From: Micromonospora humi
Lineage (GTDB): Bacteria; Actinomycetota; Actinomycetes; Mycobacteriales; Micromonosporaceae
Assembly: GCF_900090105.1 (NCBI RefSeq)
Contig: NZ_FMDM01000018.1
Location: 1,020-65,019, forward strand
Length of the DNA: 64,000 nt
Direction: 5' to 3'
A program made the position numbers and the translations under genes. Position 1 is the stretch's first letter. Every line of letters begins with the position of its first letter. Under the pieces are notes generated by a model. The model worked only from the letters and a program-made list of their open reading frames with translations, made no database searches and was not told the DNA's origin. Positions 8,728 through 19,892 of the stretch are shown one piece after another.

Positions 8728-9906
8728 ATGCGTCTACCCACACTGCGCCGGACCCGGAACGCGGAACCGGGCACGATCCTCGGCACCGCGCGCCTCGACC
8801 GCCGGACGAAACGGCTGGTCGGCCGCCTGCGCCCCGGTGACATCGCGGTCATCGACCACGTCGACCTGGACCGGGTGGCCGCCGACTCGCTGGTGGCCGT
8901 GGGCGTCGCCGCGGTGCTCAACGCCAAGCCGTCGGTCTCCGGGCGCTATCCCAACCTCGGCCCCGAGGTGCTGGTCGCGGCCGGCATCCCACTCCTGGAC
9001 GACCTCGGCGAGAGCGTCTTCGAGCAGGTGCGTGAGGGCGACCTGGTGCGCATCGAGGGCAACACCGTCTTCGTCGGCGCCGAGCCGGTGGCGCACGGCG
9101 CGTTGCAGGACGCCGAGACGGTGGCCAAGGCGATGGCCGACGCCCGGGAGGGCCTGTCGGTGCAGTTGGAGGCGTTCGCCGCCAACACCATGGACTATCT
9201 CCGCCAGGAACGCGACCTGCTGCTCGACGGCGTCGGCGTGCCGGAGATCCAGACCCAGGTCCGGGGCCGGCACTGCCTGATCGTGGTCCGGGGCTACGAC
9301 TACAAGGCCGACCTGGACGTGCTGCGTCCCTACATCCGCGAGTTCAAGCCGGTGCTGATCGGCGTCGACGGCGGGGCCGACGCGCTGGTCGAGGCCGGCT
9401 ACACCCCCGACATGATCATCGGTGACATGGACTCGGTCACCGACGACGTGCTGCGCTGCGGAGCCGAGGTGATCGTGCACGCCTACCCCGACGGGCGGGC
9501 GCCGGGCCTGGCCCGGGTCAACGGCCTGGGCGTGCCGGCGATCACGTTCCCGGCGGCGGCGACCAGCGAGGACCTGGCCATGCTGCTGGCCGACGAGAAG
9601 GGCGCCTCACTGCTGGTGGCCGTCGGCACCCACGCCACCCTGGTGGAGTTCCTCGACAAGGGTCGCGGCGGCATGGCGTCGACGTTCCTCACCCGGCTGA
9701 AGGTGGGCGGCAAGCTGGTCGACGCCAAGGGCGTCAGCCGTCTCTACCGGCAGAGCATCTCCGGTTCCTCCCTGCTGCTGCTGGTGCTCTCGGCGGTCGC
9801 CGCGATGGCGTCCGCGGTGGCGGTCTCCACCGTCGGGAAGGCGTACCTGGGCGTGGTCTCGGAATGGTGGGACAATTTCGTGTTCCAGCTCGGCCAGCTC
9901 TTCTAG
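8728..9906 (+). CDS. steA: SteA-like cell-division/septation protein
   Basis: A 392-residue homologue of SteA (Rv1697 family). In corynebacteria SteA and SteB form a complex that directs peptidoglycan hydrolases to the septum. The N-terminal 330 residues are cytoplasmic with a thiamin-pyrophosphokinase-like fold (VDGGADALVEAGYTPD, then IIGDMDSVTDD, where the acidic pair resembles the nucleotide site). One membrane helix lies at about 346-368 (Leu/Val/Ala-rich), followed by a short external tail. ATG at 8728 is preferred over the one at 8719, because AGGA at 8716-8719 is then eight bases upstream. steB follows after 28 bp. Confidence 0.9.
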   Translation: MRLPTLRRTRNAEPGTILGTARLDRRTKRLVGRLRPGDIAVIDHVDLDRVAADSLVAVGVAAVLNAKPSVSGRYPNLGPEVLVAAGIPLLDDLGESVFEQVREGDLVRIEGNTVFVGAEPVAHGALQDAETVAKAMADAREGLSVQLEAFAANTMDYLRQERDLLLDGVGVPEIQTQVRGRHCLIVVRGYDYKADLDVLRPYIREFKPVLIGVDGGADALVEAGYTPDMIIGDMDSVTDDVLRCGAEVIVHAYPDGRAPGLARVNGLGVPAITFPAAATSEDLAMLLADEKGASLLVAVGTHATLVEFLDKGRGGMASTFLTRLKVGGKLVDAKGVSRLYRQSISGSSLLLLVLSAVAAMASAVAVSTVGKAYLGVVSEWWDNFVFQLGQLF

Positions 9907-9934
9907 CTCCCCCGACGATCAAGAGGCTGCAAGC

Positions 9935-10876
9935 GTGATCAACTTCCGCTACCACGTGGTGTCCCTGACCGCGATCTTCCTCGCGTTGGCGATCGGCCTG
10001 GTGGTCGGCACCGCCGCCCTCAACGGCCCGGTCGCCGACTCGCTCCGCGAGAACGTCAACGGCCTGCGCAAGGACAACTCGCTGATGCGCCAGTCGGTCA
10101 ACAGCATGCAGAAGCAGCTGGAGACCGAGGAGGACTTCGCCGCCGAGATGGCCGAGGTCGTCCTGCCCGGCAAGCTGAACGACCGGCGGGTGGTGGTGGT
10201 CAGCCTGCCCAGCGGCCGGGACCAGACCGAGGGCGTGGTGAAGATGCTCCGCACCGCCGGCGCCGACGTCACCGGGCGCATCGACGTGCAGGACAAGTTC
10301 ATCAACCCGGACAGCAACAACAACCTGCTGGAGCTGGCGGTCACCGCGGCCCGTCCGAACAGCGCGCCGACGGCCAACCTGCCGGGCAACGGGCACGGCG
10401 TGGAGACCTCCAGCGCGCTGCTGGCCAACGTCCTGCTGGACCGCCCGGCGGGCAGCGCCGCGGTCACCGAGACCGACCGGCGCGCCGTGCTCCAGCAGTA
10501 CGCCACCGCCGGCTACCTCACCCCGGAGGACAAGATCTCCGGACCGGCCGAGGCGGTGGTGCTGGTGACCGGCCAGCCCTACGTGGACAAGGACTCGGCG
10601 AAGAAGGACGAGTCGGTGGTGAAGATCGCCGACATGTTCGACCGCGCGGGCGCGATCGTCATCGCCGGCATGGGCTCGACCGGCGGCAACGTGGTGGCCG
10701 TGGTCCGCGGCGACCCGACGCTGTCGCAGACCATCTCCACCGTCGACAACGCCAACACGGTGCAGGGTCAGCTGGTCACCAGCCTCGCCCTCGCCGAGCA
10801 GTTGAGCGGCAAGAAGGCCGGCCAGTACGGCGTGGGCGACAACGCCGCGTCGCGGCTGCCTAAACTGCCCCAGTGA
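9935..10876 (+). CDS. steB: SteB/MctB-like membrane-anchored protein
   Basis: A 313-residue protein of the MctB/SteB family (Rv1698). It has one N-terminal membrane helix (about 8-30, starting INFRYHVVSLTAIFLALAIG). A coiled coil follows (about 40-75, ending SVNSMQKQLETEEDF), then an external alpha/beta domain. The mycobacterial protein was first reported as a copper-export channel and the corynebacterial one as the SteA partner in septation; the neighbouring steA favours the division role here. GTG at 9935 follows AAGAGGCT. No metal-binding Cys/His cluster is visible. Confidence 0.88.
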   Translation: MINFRYHVVSLTAIFLALAIGLVVGTAALNGPVADSLRENVNGLRKDNSLMRQSVNSMQKQLETEEDFAAEMAEVVLPGKLNDRRVVVVSLPSGRDQTEGVVKMLRTAGADVTGRIDVQDKFINPDSNNNLLELAVTAARPNSAPTANLPGNGHGVETSSALLANVLLDRPAGSAAVTETDRRAVLQQYATAGYLTPEDKISGPAEAVVLVTGQPYVDKDSAKKDESVVKIADMFDRAGAIVIAGMGSTGGNVVAVVRGDPTLSQTISTVDNANTVQGQLVTSLALAEQLSGKKAGQYGVGDNAASRLPKLPQ

Positions 10877-10937
10877 CCGCGCCGGGCCGCCGGGTCCGTG
10901 CCGCGTCGCGTCGAGAGTCCGGATCAGGAGGGGTCGC

Positions 10938-11801
10938 GTGAGACTGGGTCGGCTGCTGGCCGTGGGCGCGGGGGTGCTGGCCGCCCGCTACGCGCTGCGG
11001 GAGGTGCGCACGTCGCCCGCCGCGCCGGCGTTGGAGCGCACCAACTACCGGGGCCGCACCGTGACCCTGGCCGCCGGTCCGGCCCTGGCCGTGGGCGCCG
11101 CCACCGCGGGCGCGCTGGGCGCCGGAAGCGCGCCCGCCGGCGCCGCCGCGCTGCTGGCCGGTGTCGGGGCGGGCGCGGTCGGGCTCTACGACGACGTGGT
11201 CGGCGCGCGGCCGGAGCAGAAGGCCGCCAAGGGCTTCGCCGGGCACCTCGCCGCGCTGCGCGAGGGGCGGGTCACCGCCGGGATGGTCAAGGTCGCCGGC
11301 GTGGGCGCCGCCGGGCTGGGCGCCGCGGCGTTGCTCGCGGCCGACGCCCGGGTCGCCGCGCACCCGCGCCGGCGGCGCGCCGGCACGGTCGGGCGCGGGC
11401 TCGACGTGCTGCTCGGCGCCGGCGTGGTGGCCGGCACCGCCAACCTGGTCAACCTGCTCGACCTGCGGCCCGGCCGGGCGCTGAAGTCCGGCATGCTGCT
11501 CGGCGGGCCGCTGGCCGTCGGCCCCTACGGCGGCATCGCGGCGGGCGCGGTCGGCGCGGCCGCCGGGCTGGTCGCCGACGACCTGGGCGAGCGGGTGATG
11601 CTCGGCGACAGCGGCGCCAACGCGCTCGGCGCGCTGCTCGGGGTGAGCCTGGCGGCACGCACCGGGCCGCTGGGGCGCGCCGGTGCGCTGGCCGTGCTCG
11701 CCGCGCTCACCGCGGCCAGCGAGAAGGTCAGCTTCACCCAGGTGATCGCGCGGACCCCGGGGTTGCGGCACCTCGACGAGCTGGGTCGGCTCGCCGACTG
11801 A
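10938..11801 (+). CDS. MraY/WecA-family membrane glycosyl-phosphate transferase
   Basis: A 287-residue multi-spanning protein with the signatures of polyprenyl-phosphate phospho-sugar transferases (GT4/MraY family): LYDDVVGARPEQKAAKGFAG (the DD pair with a conserved KGF), NLVNLLDLRPGRALK (the N-x2-N-x2-D loop) and MLGDSGANALGALLG. It is shorter than MraY (about 360), so it is probably not the main peptidoglycan enzyme. GTG at 10938 follows GGAGGGGTCGC. It is followed directly by a MurJ-like flippase, a GT4 transferase and a phosphatase-like membrane protein, which together look like a lipid-linked glycan pathway. The sugar substrate is unknown. Confidence 0.82.
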   Translation: MRLGRLLAVGAGVLAARYALREVRTSPAAPALERTNYRGRTVTLAAGPALAVGAATAGALGAGSAPAGAAALLAGVGAGAVGLYDDVVGARPEQKAAKGFAGHLAALREGRVTAGMVKVAGVGAAGLGAAALLAADARVAAHPRRRRAGTVGRGLDVLLGAGVVAGTANLVNLLDLRPGRALKSGMLLGGPLAVGPYGGIAAGAVGAAAGLVADDLGERVMLGDSGANALGALLGVSLAARTGPLGRAGALAVLAALTAASEKVSFTQVIARTPGLRHLDELGRLAD

Positions 11802-11802
11802 C

Positions 11803-13491
11803 GTGACGAAACCGGCACCCCTCGCCGCCGCCGGCCGCGTCGCCGGGGCGGCCGCCCTCATCGCCGTCCTGACCGTGGTCAGCCGCCTCGCCGGCTTCGG
11901 CCGCACCGCCGTGTTCACCTGGACGCTGTCCACCAGCGACCTCGGCGGCGCCTACCTGGTGGCCAACTATGTCCCGAACTTCATCTTCGAGATCGTCGCC
12001 GGTGGGGCGCTGGCGAGTCTCGTCGTACCGCTGCTGGCCGGCGCCGTCGAGGCGGGTGACCGGCGGGCGGTGGCCGCCACCACGGGCGCGCTGCTGACCT
12101 GGACGCTGAGCCTGCTGGTCCCGCTGGCGGTGCTGGTGGCGGTGTTCGCCGACCCGCTGCCGGGTCTGCTCGGTCACGGTCTCAGCGACGCCCAGCAGGC
12201 GTCCGGGGCGCGGATGCTGCGGGTCTTCGCGCCCCAACTGCCGCTCTACGGCGTCGGGATCGTGCTCACCGGCGTGCTGCAGGCGCACCGGCGCTTCGCC
12301 TGGCCGGTGATCGCGCCGCTGCTGTCCAGCGTCACCGTGATCGCGGTCTACCTCGGCTTCACCGCGGTCGAGGGGCGGCTGGCGACCATCGGCGCGGTCG
12401 GTCGCGGCGGTGAGCTGCTGCTCGCCGGCGGCACCACGCTCGGCGTGGTGGTGCTGTCCCTGTCGCTGCTGATTCCGCTGCGCCGGCTGCGGCTGCGCCC
12501 CCGGCCGGGCTACCGGTTCCCGGCCGACGCGCGGGCACGGGTCGGCGGGCTGGTGGTCGTCGGGGCGGTCACCGTGGCCGCGCAACAGATCGCCCTGGCC
12601 GTCACGCTCAACCAGGTCACCTACGGCCGGACCGCGGACGTGGGCGTGTTCAACCTGGCCCAGACCGTCTACTTCCTGCCCTGGTCGGTGCTGGCGGTGC
12701 CGCTCGCGGTCGCCGCGTACCCGACGCTGGTGGCGGCCCGGGCGAGCGGCGACGAGCGCGCCTACCGCGACACCCTGGCCCCGGCGGTGCGCGGGGTCGT
12801 GCTGTTCAGCCTGCTCGGCGCCGCCGCGCTGGCCGGCGCCGCGATCCCGCTCGGGCACTTCTTCTTCCGTGATCCGGTCGACGCGGGCACCGCCGCGGCC
12901 GGGATCGCGGGGTTCGCGCCCGGCCTGCTCGGCTACGGCCTGTTCGCGATCCTCTCCCGGGCGCTCTACGCGCGCGGCGAGACCCGCGCGGCGAGCGTCG
13001 CCACCGCGCTCGGCTGGCTGAGCGTGCCCGCGCTCGCGGTCCTGCTCGCCCAGGCGCTGCCGCTGGCCGACCGGGTGCTCGCGGTGACGCTCGCCACGTC
13101 CGCCGGCATGCTGCTGCTCGGCGCGCTGCTGATCGCCGCCGTGCGCCGCTCGGCCGGGCCGGAGGCACTGGCCGGGGTCGGCCGGGCCGGCGCGGCCGGG
13201 CTGCTGGCCGCCGTGGTCGCCGCGGCGGGCGGGGCGGCCACCGCCCGGGGCCTCGCCGGCCTGACGGGCGGCACCCCGACGACATTCGAGGCCCTCGTGC
13301 AGGGCATGCTGTCCGGGGTCGCGGTCGGTGTCCTGTTCCTCGCCGTCGCCTGGCTGACCGACGCCCGCGACCTGCGGCCGCTGCTGGCGGCCGTGAACCG
13401 CCGGCTGCGACGCCGGCGACCGGCCGACGGCCCGCCGGCGGACCAGCACCCCGGCGACCGGGGCGACGGAAAGGAGATCGTTTCCTCATGA
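11803..13491 (+). CDS. murJ: MurJ/MviN-family lipid flippase
   Basis: A 562-residue MOP-superfamily membrane protein of the MurJ (MviN) family, which flips lipid-linked glycan precursors across the membrane. About 13-14 hydrophobic segments are spread over residues 15-530. Family-like motifs are VSRLAGFGRTAVF near 25, the loop GGAYLVANYVPNFIFEIVAGGALASLVVPLL at about 48-78, and NLAQTVYFLPWSVLAVPL near 285. It starts at GTG one base after the preceding stop and overlaps the next gene by ATGA. As the genome probably also has a murJ near the origin, this copy may serve the neighbouring glycan pathway; that is inference. Confidence 0.82.
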   Translation: MTKPAPLAAAGRVAGAAALIAVLTVVSRLAGFGRTAVFTWTLSTSDLGGAYLVANYVPNFIFEIVAGGALASLVVPLLAGAVEAGDRRAVAATTGALLTWTLSLLVPLAVLVAVFADPLPGLLGHGLSDAQQASGARMLRVFAPQLPLYGVGIVLTGVLQAHRRFAWPVIAPLLSSVTVIAVYLGFTAVEGRLATIGAVGRGGELLLAGGTTLGVVVLSLSLLIPLRRLRLRPRPGYRFPADARARVGGLVVVGAVTVAAQQIALAVTLNQVTYGRTADVGVFNLAQTVYFLPWSVLAVPLAVAAYPTLVAARASGDERAYRDTLAPAVRGVVLFSLLGAAALAGAAIPLGHFFFRDPVDAGTAAAGIAGFAPGLLGYGLFAILSRALYARGETRAASVATALGWLSVPALAVLLAQALPLADRVLAVTLATSAGMLLLGALLIAAVRRSAGPEALAGVGRAGAAGLLAAVVAAAGGAATARGLAGLTGGTPTTFEALVQGMLSGVAVGVLFLAVAWLTDARDLRPLLAAVNRRLRRRRPADGPPADQHPGDRGDGKEIVSS

Positions 13492-14621
13492 CGGACGCCT
13501 CGCCGGCACCGCGCTGGCCCGGCTCGGTCGCCCTGGTGCTCGCCTCCAGCACCGGCGGCGTGGGACAGCACATCCGCTCCGTCGCCCGGGGCCTGACCGA
13601 GGCCGGCGCGTCGGTCCTGGTCTGCGGCCCGGCCGCCACCCAGGACCAGTTCGACTTCACCGGGGCGGGCGCCCGGTTCACCCCGGTGGAGATCCCGGCC
13701 AACCCCACCCCCGCCGACGCGCGTGCCGTCACCGCGCTGCGCCGGGCGCTGGCGGAAACGCCGGTCGACGTGGTGCACGCGCACGGGCTGCGCGCCGGCC
13801 TGGTCGCGGCGCTCGCCCGGCCCGCTGTACCGCTGGTGGTGACCTGGCACAACGCGGTCCTCGCCGGCGGGTTGCGGGGCACGCTGTCCCGGCTGGTCGA
13901 GCGGGTCGTGGCCCGCTCCGTGCGGGTCGCGCTGGGCGCCTCCGCCGACCTGGTCGAGCGGGCCGCCGCGCTGGGCGCCGGCGACGCCCGGCTCGCGCCG
14001 GTCGCCGCGCCGGCGCTGCCCGCGCCGCGCCGTCGCCGCAGCGCGGTGCGCGCCGAGTTCGGCGCGACCGGCGACCGTCCGTTGATCCTGTCAGTGGGCC
14101 GGCTGCACCCGCAGAAACGGTACGACGTCCTGATCGACGCCGCTGCCCGGTGGCGCGCGCGGACCCCCACGCCGGTGGTGGTGATCGCCGGCAGCGGCCC
14201 CGCCTACCTGCCGCTGGCCGCCCGGATCTCGACCGCCCGCGCCCCGGTGACGCTGCTCGGGCACCGCACCGACGTGGCGGACCTGCTGGCCGGCGCCGAC
14301 CTGGCGGTGGTGACCAGCGACTGGGAGGCCCGCCAGCTGTTCGCGCAGGAGGCGCTGCGCGCCGGTGTCCCGCTGGTCGCCACCGCGGTCGGCGGCCTGC
14401 CAGAGCTGGTCGGCGACGCCGCGGTGCTGGTACCGCCCGGTGACGTGAACGCCGTGGACGCGGCGGTGCGCGAACTGCTCGACGACGCGTCGCGTCGCGT
14501 CGAGCTGGGCCGCCGGGGAGCGGCCCGGGCCGCGAGCTGGCCCACCGAGGCGGACACCGTGGCGGCGCTCGCCGACCTGTACGCCGAGCTGGCACCGCAA
14601 CGCGCACCGGGAACCCGCTGA
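13488..14621 (+). CDS. GT4-family glycosyltransferase (GT-B fold)
   Basis: A 377-residue cytoplasmic retaining glycosyltransferase. The N-terminal domain has ASSTGGVGQHIRSVARGL, the acceptor-side Gly loop, and VVHAHGLRAGLVAAL. The C-terminal domain has LSVGRLHPQKRYDVLIDA, VIAGSGPAYLPL, and the donor-site E-x7-E motif in WEARQLFAQEAL (near 280-290), followed by VATAVGGLPELV. ATG at 13488 overlaps the murJ-like stop, with AAGGAGATCG upstream. It overlaps the next gene by one base. It probably extends the lipid-linked sugar made by the MraY-like neighbour. Confidence 0.88.
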   Translation: MTDASPAPRWPGSVALVLASSTGGVGQHIRSVARGLTEAGASVLVCGPAATQDQFDFTGAGARFTPVEIPANPTPADARAVTALRRALAETPVDVVHAHGLRAGLVAALARPAVPLVVTWHNAVLAGGLRGTLSRLVERVVARSVRVALGASADLVERAAALGAGDARLAPVAAPALPAPRRRRSAVRAEFGATGDRPLILSVGRLHPQKRYDVLIDAAARWRARTPTPVVVIAGSGPAYLPLAARISTARAPVTLLGHRTDVADLLAGADLAVVTSDWEARQLFAQEALRAGVPLVATAVGGLPELVGDAAVLVPPGDVNAVDAAVRELLDDASRRVELGRRGAARAASWPTEADTVAALADLYAELAPQRAPGTR

Positions 14622-17011
14622 TGCTGCGCAGACTGACCCCGGTGCTGCTGACCCTGATGGTGGTGGCGCTGGGCATCACGGCGCTGGCCGCCCGCCCGGA
14701 CGACGGCACGCCCCGGCGCAGCGCCGACTTCGTGGTGCTGGTCGGCGCGGCGGGCCTGCGCTGGGACGACGTGGACCCGCGGAACACCCCGACGCTGTGG
14801 AAGATGGCCGAGCAGGGTGCGATCGGCTCCCTGTCGGTGCGCTCCGCGCACCGCCCCACCTGCCCGGTCGACGGCTGGTTGACCCTCGGCGCCGGCAACT
14901 TCGCCGCCTGGAACGGCAGCCGCCCCGGCGGTGGCTGCCCGGCCAGCGGGGTGACCGTGGAGGAGCCCGACGGCATCGGCGCCAACCTGCCCGACCAGCC
15001 CGGCGTGGTCGCGTACAACCAGGACAAGTTGGCCTGGGGCGCCACGCCCGGCGCGCTGGCCGAGTCGGTGCGCTGTTCGGTGGCCGTCGGTCCGGGCGCC
15101 GCGGTGGCCGCCGCCCGGCCGTTCGGCCGCGTCGACCGGTACGAGTCGTCGCTGCCCGCCGACCCGGCGGGGCTGCTCGGCTCCTGCGTGCTGAGCGTCG
15201 TGGACGTGGGCACCGTCGACGACGACGACCCGGCGGTACGGGCCGCGCAGGCGCGCCAGGCCGACGCCCGGCTCGCCCGGGTGCTCGCCGCCCGGCCACC
15301 GCGCTCGCTGGTGCTGGTGGCCGGCGTCTCGGACACCGACACCCCGGCGCGGCTGCACGTCGTGGTGGCGGACGGTCCCGGCTGGGACGGCGGCTGGCTG
15401 ACCTCGCCGAGCACCGGCCGGTCCGGCTACCTGCAACTGGTCGACCTGGCGCCGACCGCGCTCGCCGCGCTGGGCCGGCCGATGCCGGAGCGGCCCTTCC
15501 TCGGCCGGCCGGCGATGACCGTCGACGACCGTCCGGACGACCTGCGGACCGCGATCGCGGCGCCGGCCGACGCCGACCGGGAGGCCGCCGCGCAGCGCCG
15601 GGTCGCCGGCTGGTTCTTCACGCTGCTCGCCGCCGCCCAGATGGCGCTCGCGGTGGCGGTGCTGCCGCTGCTGCGCCGGGCCCGCCGGCTCGCCGGCCCG
15701 CACTCGCCGGCGCCGGTGTCCCGGCGGGTGGTGGCGGTGGTGGAGTTGCTGTTGATCGCCGCCGCGCTGGCCGTGCCGGCGGCGCTGCTGGCCGACGCGG
15801 CGCCGTGGTGGCGCGGGCACCACGCCGGCTGGTGGTTCGCCTCGGTGACCGCGCTGCTCATCGTGGGCGGCACCGCGGCGGTCCGGTTCACCCCGGGGCA
15901 CGACCGCACGCTCGGGCCGCTCGGCGCGGTAGCCGGGCTGGCCACGCTGGTGGTCGGCGTGGACGTGCTCACCGGGTCCCGGCTGCAACTCAACGGCGTG
16001 GTCGGCTACTCCGCGCTGGAGGGCGGCCGGTACGCCGGGCTCGGCACGGTGGGGCTGGGCGTGTTCATCGCCGGTGCGCTGCTGTGCGGCGGGTGGCTGG
16101 CCCAGCGGGTACGCCGCGGCTGGCGGCCGGCCGTCCTGGTGACGGTGGGCGGCGTGGCCGTGGTGATCGTGGGCAGCCCCTACCTGGGCGCCGACTCGAT
16201 CGGCGCGATCGCGTTGACCGCCGGGGTCTCCGTGGCGGCGGCGATCTGCACCGGCGGCTGGTTGACGGTCAGCCGGCTGGCCTGGGCCACCATGGCGGGG
16301 CTGGCGGTGACCATCGGCTTCGCGCTTGTCGACCTGGACCGGCCGGCGGCCGAGCGGGGCAGCCTGGGCCGGTTCCTGGCGGCGCTCGGCGACGGCACCG
16401 GCGGGCTCACCGTGCACCGCTCCAGCACGTCGAACTTCCAGACGCTGGTGAACAGCCCGCTGACCGTGCTGGCCCTGGCCGGGGCCGCGCTGGTCTGGCT
16501 GGCGTTGCTGCAGCCGTGGGGCGGGTTGTTGCGGCTGTTCGGCATCTACCCGGCGATCCGGGCGGCGATGGCCGGCACCGGGGTGGCCGCCGGGCTGGGC
16601 GGCGTGCTCGGCGGCTCGGCGCTGGACGTGGCCGGTGCGGCGGGCGCGTTGGTGGTGCCGATGGCGGCGCTCGCCGCGTTGCGGGTGCTCGACCACTCCA
16701 CCGACCGCACCGTGCCCGACGGCGGGCGCGGCGGGGGAGAGGGCGGCGCGGGGCCGTCGGGTGGGGCGGGTCCGGACGGTGCGCGCCCGTCCGGCGGACC
16801 ACGGCCCGGTGGCGCCCAGGTCTCGGGCGGGCCGGCCGGTGGTGCGGTCCCGGCCGGTCGACTCCGCTCGGCCGACGGGGCGGGTTCCGCGTCCGGCGAC
16901 GCCGGTGCCGCGCCGGGCCGCCCGGGTCCGCCCGCCGAGGACGGCGTGGCCGCCCATCCGCCGATACCCGGCCAGGTCACGCCGGCGTCGACCGAGGTGC
17001 CCGCCCGCTGA
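14621..17011 (+). CDS. Alkaline-phosphatase-like membrane protein
   Basis: A 796-residue envelope protein. Residues 5-24 form a signal anchor. Residues about 34-310 look like an alkaline-phosphatase/sulfatase-fold external domain (FVVLVGAAGLRWDDVD at the start; the segment HRPTCPVDGWLTLGAGN probably carries the catalytic Thr/Asp region). Residues about 330-700 contain roughly nine membrane helices. The last 90 residues are Gly/Pro-rich and disordered. It shares one base with the glycosyltransferase stop, so the four genes from 10938 form one coupled operon. It may transfer or remove a phosphate-linked group on the glycan. The precise reaction is not clear. Confidence 0.7.
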   Translation: MLRRLTPVLLTLMVVALGITALAARPDDGTPRRSADFVVLVGAAGLRWDDVDPRNTPTLWKMAEQGAIGSLSVRSAHRPTCPVDGWLTLGAGNFAAWNGSRPGGGCPASGVTVEEPDGIGANLPDQPGVVAYNQDKLAWGATPGALAESVRCSVAVGPGAAVAAARPFGRVDRYESSLPADPAGLLGSCVLSVVDVGTVDDDDPAVRAAQARQADARLARVLAARPPRSLVLVAGVSDTDTPARLHVVVADGPGWDGGWLTSPSTGRSGYLQLVDLAPTALAALGRPMPERPFLGRPAMTVDDRPDDLRTAIAAPADADREAAAQRRVAGWFFTLLAAAQMALAVAVLPLLRRARRLAGPHSPAPVSRRVVAVVELLLIAAALAVPAALLADAAPWWRGHHAGWWFASVTALLIVGGTAAVRFTPGHDRTLGPLGAVAGLATLVVGVDVLTGSRLQLNGVVGYSALEGGRYAGLGTVGLGVFIAGALLCGGWLAQRVRRGWRPAVLVTVGGVAVVIVGSPYLGADSIGAIALTAGVSVAAAICTGGWLTVSRLAWATMAGLAVTIGFALVDLDRPAAERGSLGRFLAALGDGTGGLTVHRSSTSNFQTLVNSPLTVLALAGAALVWLALLQPWGGLLRLFGIYPAIRAAMAGTGVAAGLGGVLGGSALDVAGAAGALVVPMAALAALRVLDHSTDRTVPDGGRGGGEGGAGPSGGAGPDGARPSGGPRPGGAQVSGGPAGGAVPAGRLRSADGAGSASGDAGAAPGRPGPPAEDGVAAHPPIPGQVTPASTEVPAR

Positions 17012-17236
17012 CCGGTGGCCCGGCGCGCGGGCGGGTCCGGCCGGCGGGGAACCCGCCGGTTCGGCGTACCGGAGCGACCGGGAGCGCCGGAAATGGGCCT
17101 CACGTGCGCCGACTGCGAGTGCGACGGCAGCTCACGGTCCGGAAGGTGTTACCGTGGAATCCCGTGGATCGCGTGATCACTTGGCTGATCGGCACGGCGG
17201 TTCGCACGACCGCTACGGACGACACGGGAGCAGGCC

Positions 17237-18966
<1,730 letters not shown>

Positions 18967-18970
<4 letters not shown>

Positions 18971-19575
18971 GTGGCGCGGTGGAGCACCGGTACGAGGTGG
19001 CCGCGCGCCGTGACGTCTGGTCCGGGCGCATCTTCTCGGTGGTCAGCGACGACGTGACGATGCCCGGCGGTGGCACCGCGACCCGCGACTACGTCCGGCA
19101 CGTGGGCGCGGTGGCCGTGGTGGCGCTCGACGACGCCGGTCAGGTGGTGCTGATCCGGCAGTACCGGCACCCGGTCGGCCGGCACCTGTGGGAGCTGCCC
19201 GCCGGGCTGATGGACGTCGGCGGCGAGGACCTGGCCGTCGCGGCGACGCGGGAGCTGGCCGAGGAGGCCGACCTGACCGCGGGGCGGGTCGACGTGCTGG
19301 TCGACCTGCACAGCTCGCCGGGCTTCTCGGACGAGGTGGTCCGGGTCTTCCTGGCCCGTGACCTCGCCGAGGTGCCGGCGGAGCGGCGGCACGACCGGCG
19401 CGACGAGGAGGCCGACCTCCAGGTGGTCCGCGTCGACCTCGACGAGGCGGTCCGGATGGTCCTGGCCGGCGAGATCACCAACGCGCCCTGCGTGGCCGGG
19501 CTGCTGGCCGCCGCCCGGGCCCGGGAGACCGGCTTCGCCGAGCTGCGCCGGCCGGAGGCGCCGCTGCCCCGCTGA
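18967..19575 (+). CDS. Nudix hydrolase, ADP-ribose pyrophosphatase type
   Basis: A 202-residue Nudix protein. The Nudix helix is present as E-x7-RELAEEADL near residues 88-103 with an upstream Gly loop, and the family feature SPGFSDEVVRVFLA supports ADP-ribose pyrophosphatase (splitting ADP-ribose into AMP and ribose 5-phosphate). The strand VVLIRQYRHPVGRHLWELPAG is also typical. GTG at 18967 lies in the pyrG stop. The pair pyrG-Nudix is the same as Rv1699-Rv1700. Confidence 0.92.
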
Positions 19576-19591
19576 TCGGGAACCGACGACG

Positions 19592-19627
19592 AAAGGGGCC
19601 GTGCGGCGTGTGCCGCGCGGCCCCTTT
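19592..19627. terminator. Bidirectional terminator between Nudix and TM2 genes
   Basis: A 16-bp stem (AAAGGGGCCGTGCGGC at 19592-19607 with its near-perfect complement at 19612-19627, one G-T pair) around a GTGT loop. T runs lie on both outer sides, so it works for both converging genes. Confidence 0.88.
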
Positions 19628-19640
19628 TCCGTGCCCCCGC

Positions 19641-19892
19641 TCAGTCGCGCAGCGGGCGCCCCTGGCCGTCGACGCCGCCGTTGACCAGGAGCAGGATGCC
19701 GTCGACGAGGCCCCAGACCGCGCCGAAGCCGCAGGTCACGATCGTGACGACGAGCTGGATCACGGCGGTCTTGGTGTCGCCGATGTAGAACCGGCCGGCG
19801 CCGAAGCCGCCGAGGAGGATCTGGAGGATGCCCGCGACGACCTTGCTCTTGTCCGAGACGCCCGGCGGGTACTGCTGGTAAGGAGTGGTCAT
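19641..19892 (-). CDS. TM2-domain membrane protein
   Basis: An 83-residue protein. A Pro/Gln/Tyr-rich N-terminus is followed by a TM2 domain of two membrane helices: SKVVAGILQILLGGFGAGRFYIGD, with the conserved GAGRFYIG turn, and AVIQLVVTIVTCGFGAVWGLVDGILLL. The start is the ATG at 19892, just before TGACCACTCC as read on the + strand. The frame runs further upstream without coding character. The function of single TM2 proteins in actinomycetes is not established. It converges on the Nudix gene. Confidence 0.85.
   Translation of the reverse strand: MTTPYQQYPPGVSDKSKVVAGILQILLGGFGAGRFYIGDTKTAVIQLVVTIVTCGFGAVWGLVDGILLLVNGGVDGQGRPLRD

Noticed and set aside
14204..16957. Very long minus-strand open frame (about 917 residues) opposite the glycosyltransferase and phosphatase-like genes
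   Set aside because: Composition is Arg/Gly/His/Pro-rich with no family residues; it arises from high GC opposite real genes. The same applies to long minus frames at 5033-6820, 11734-13449 and 58665-61952, and the plus frame at 45177-48032.
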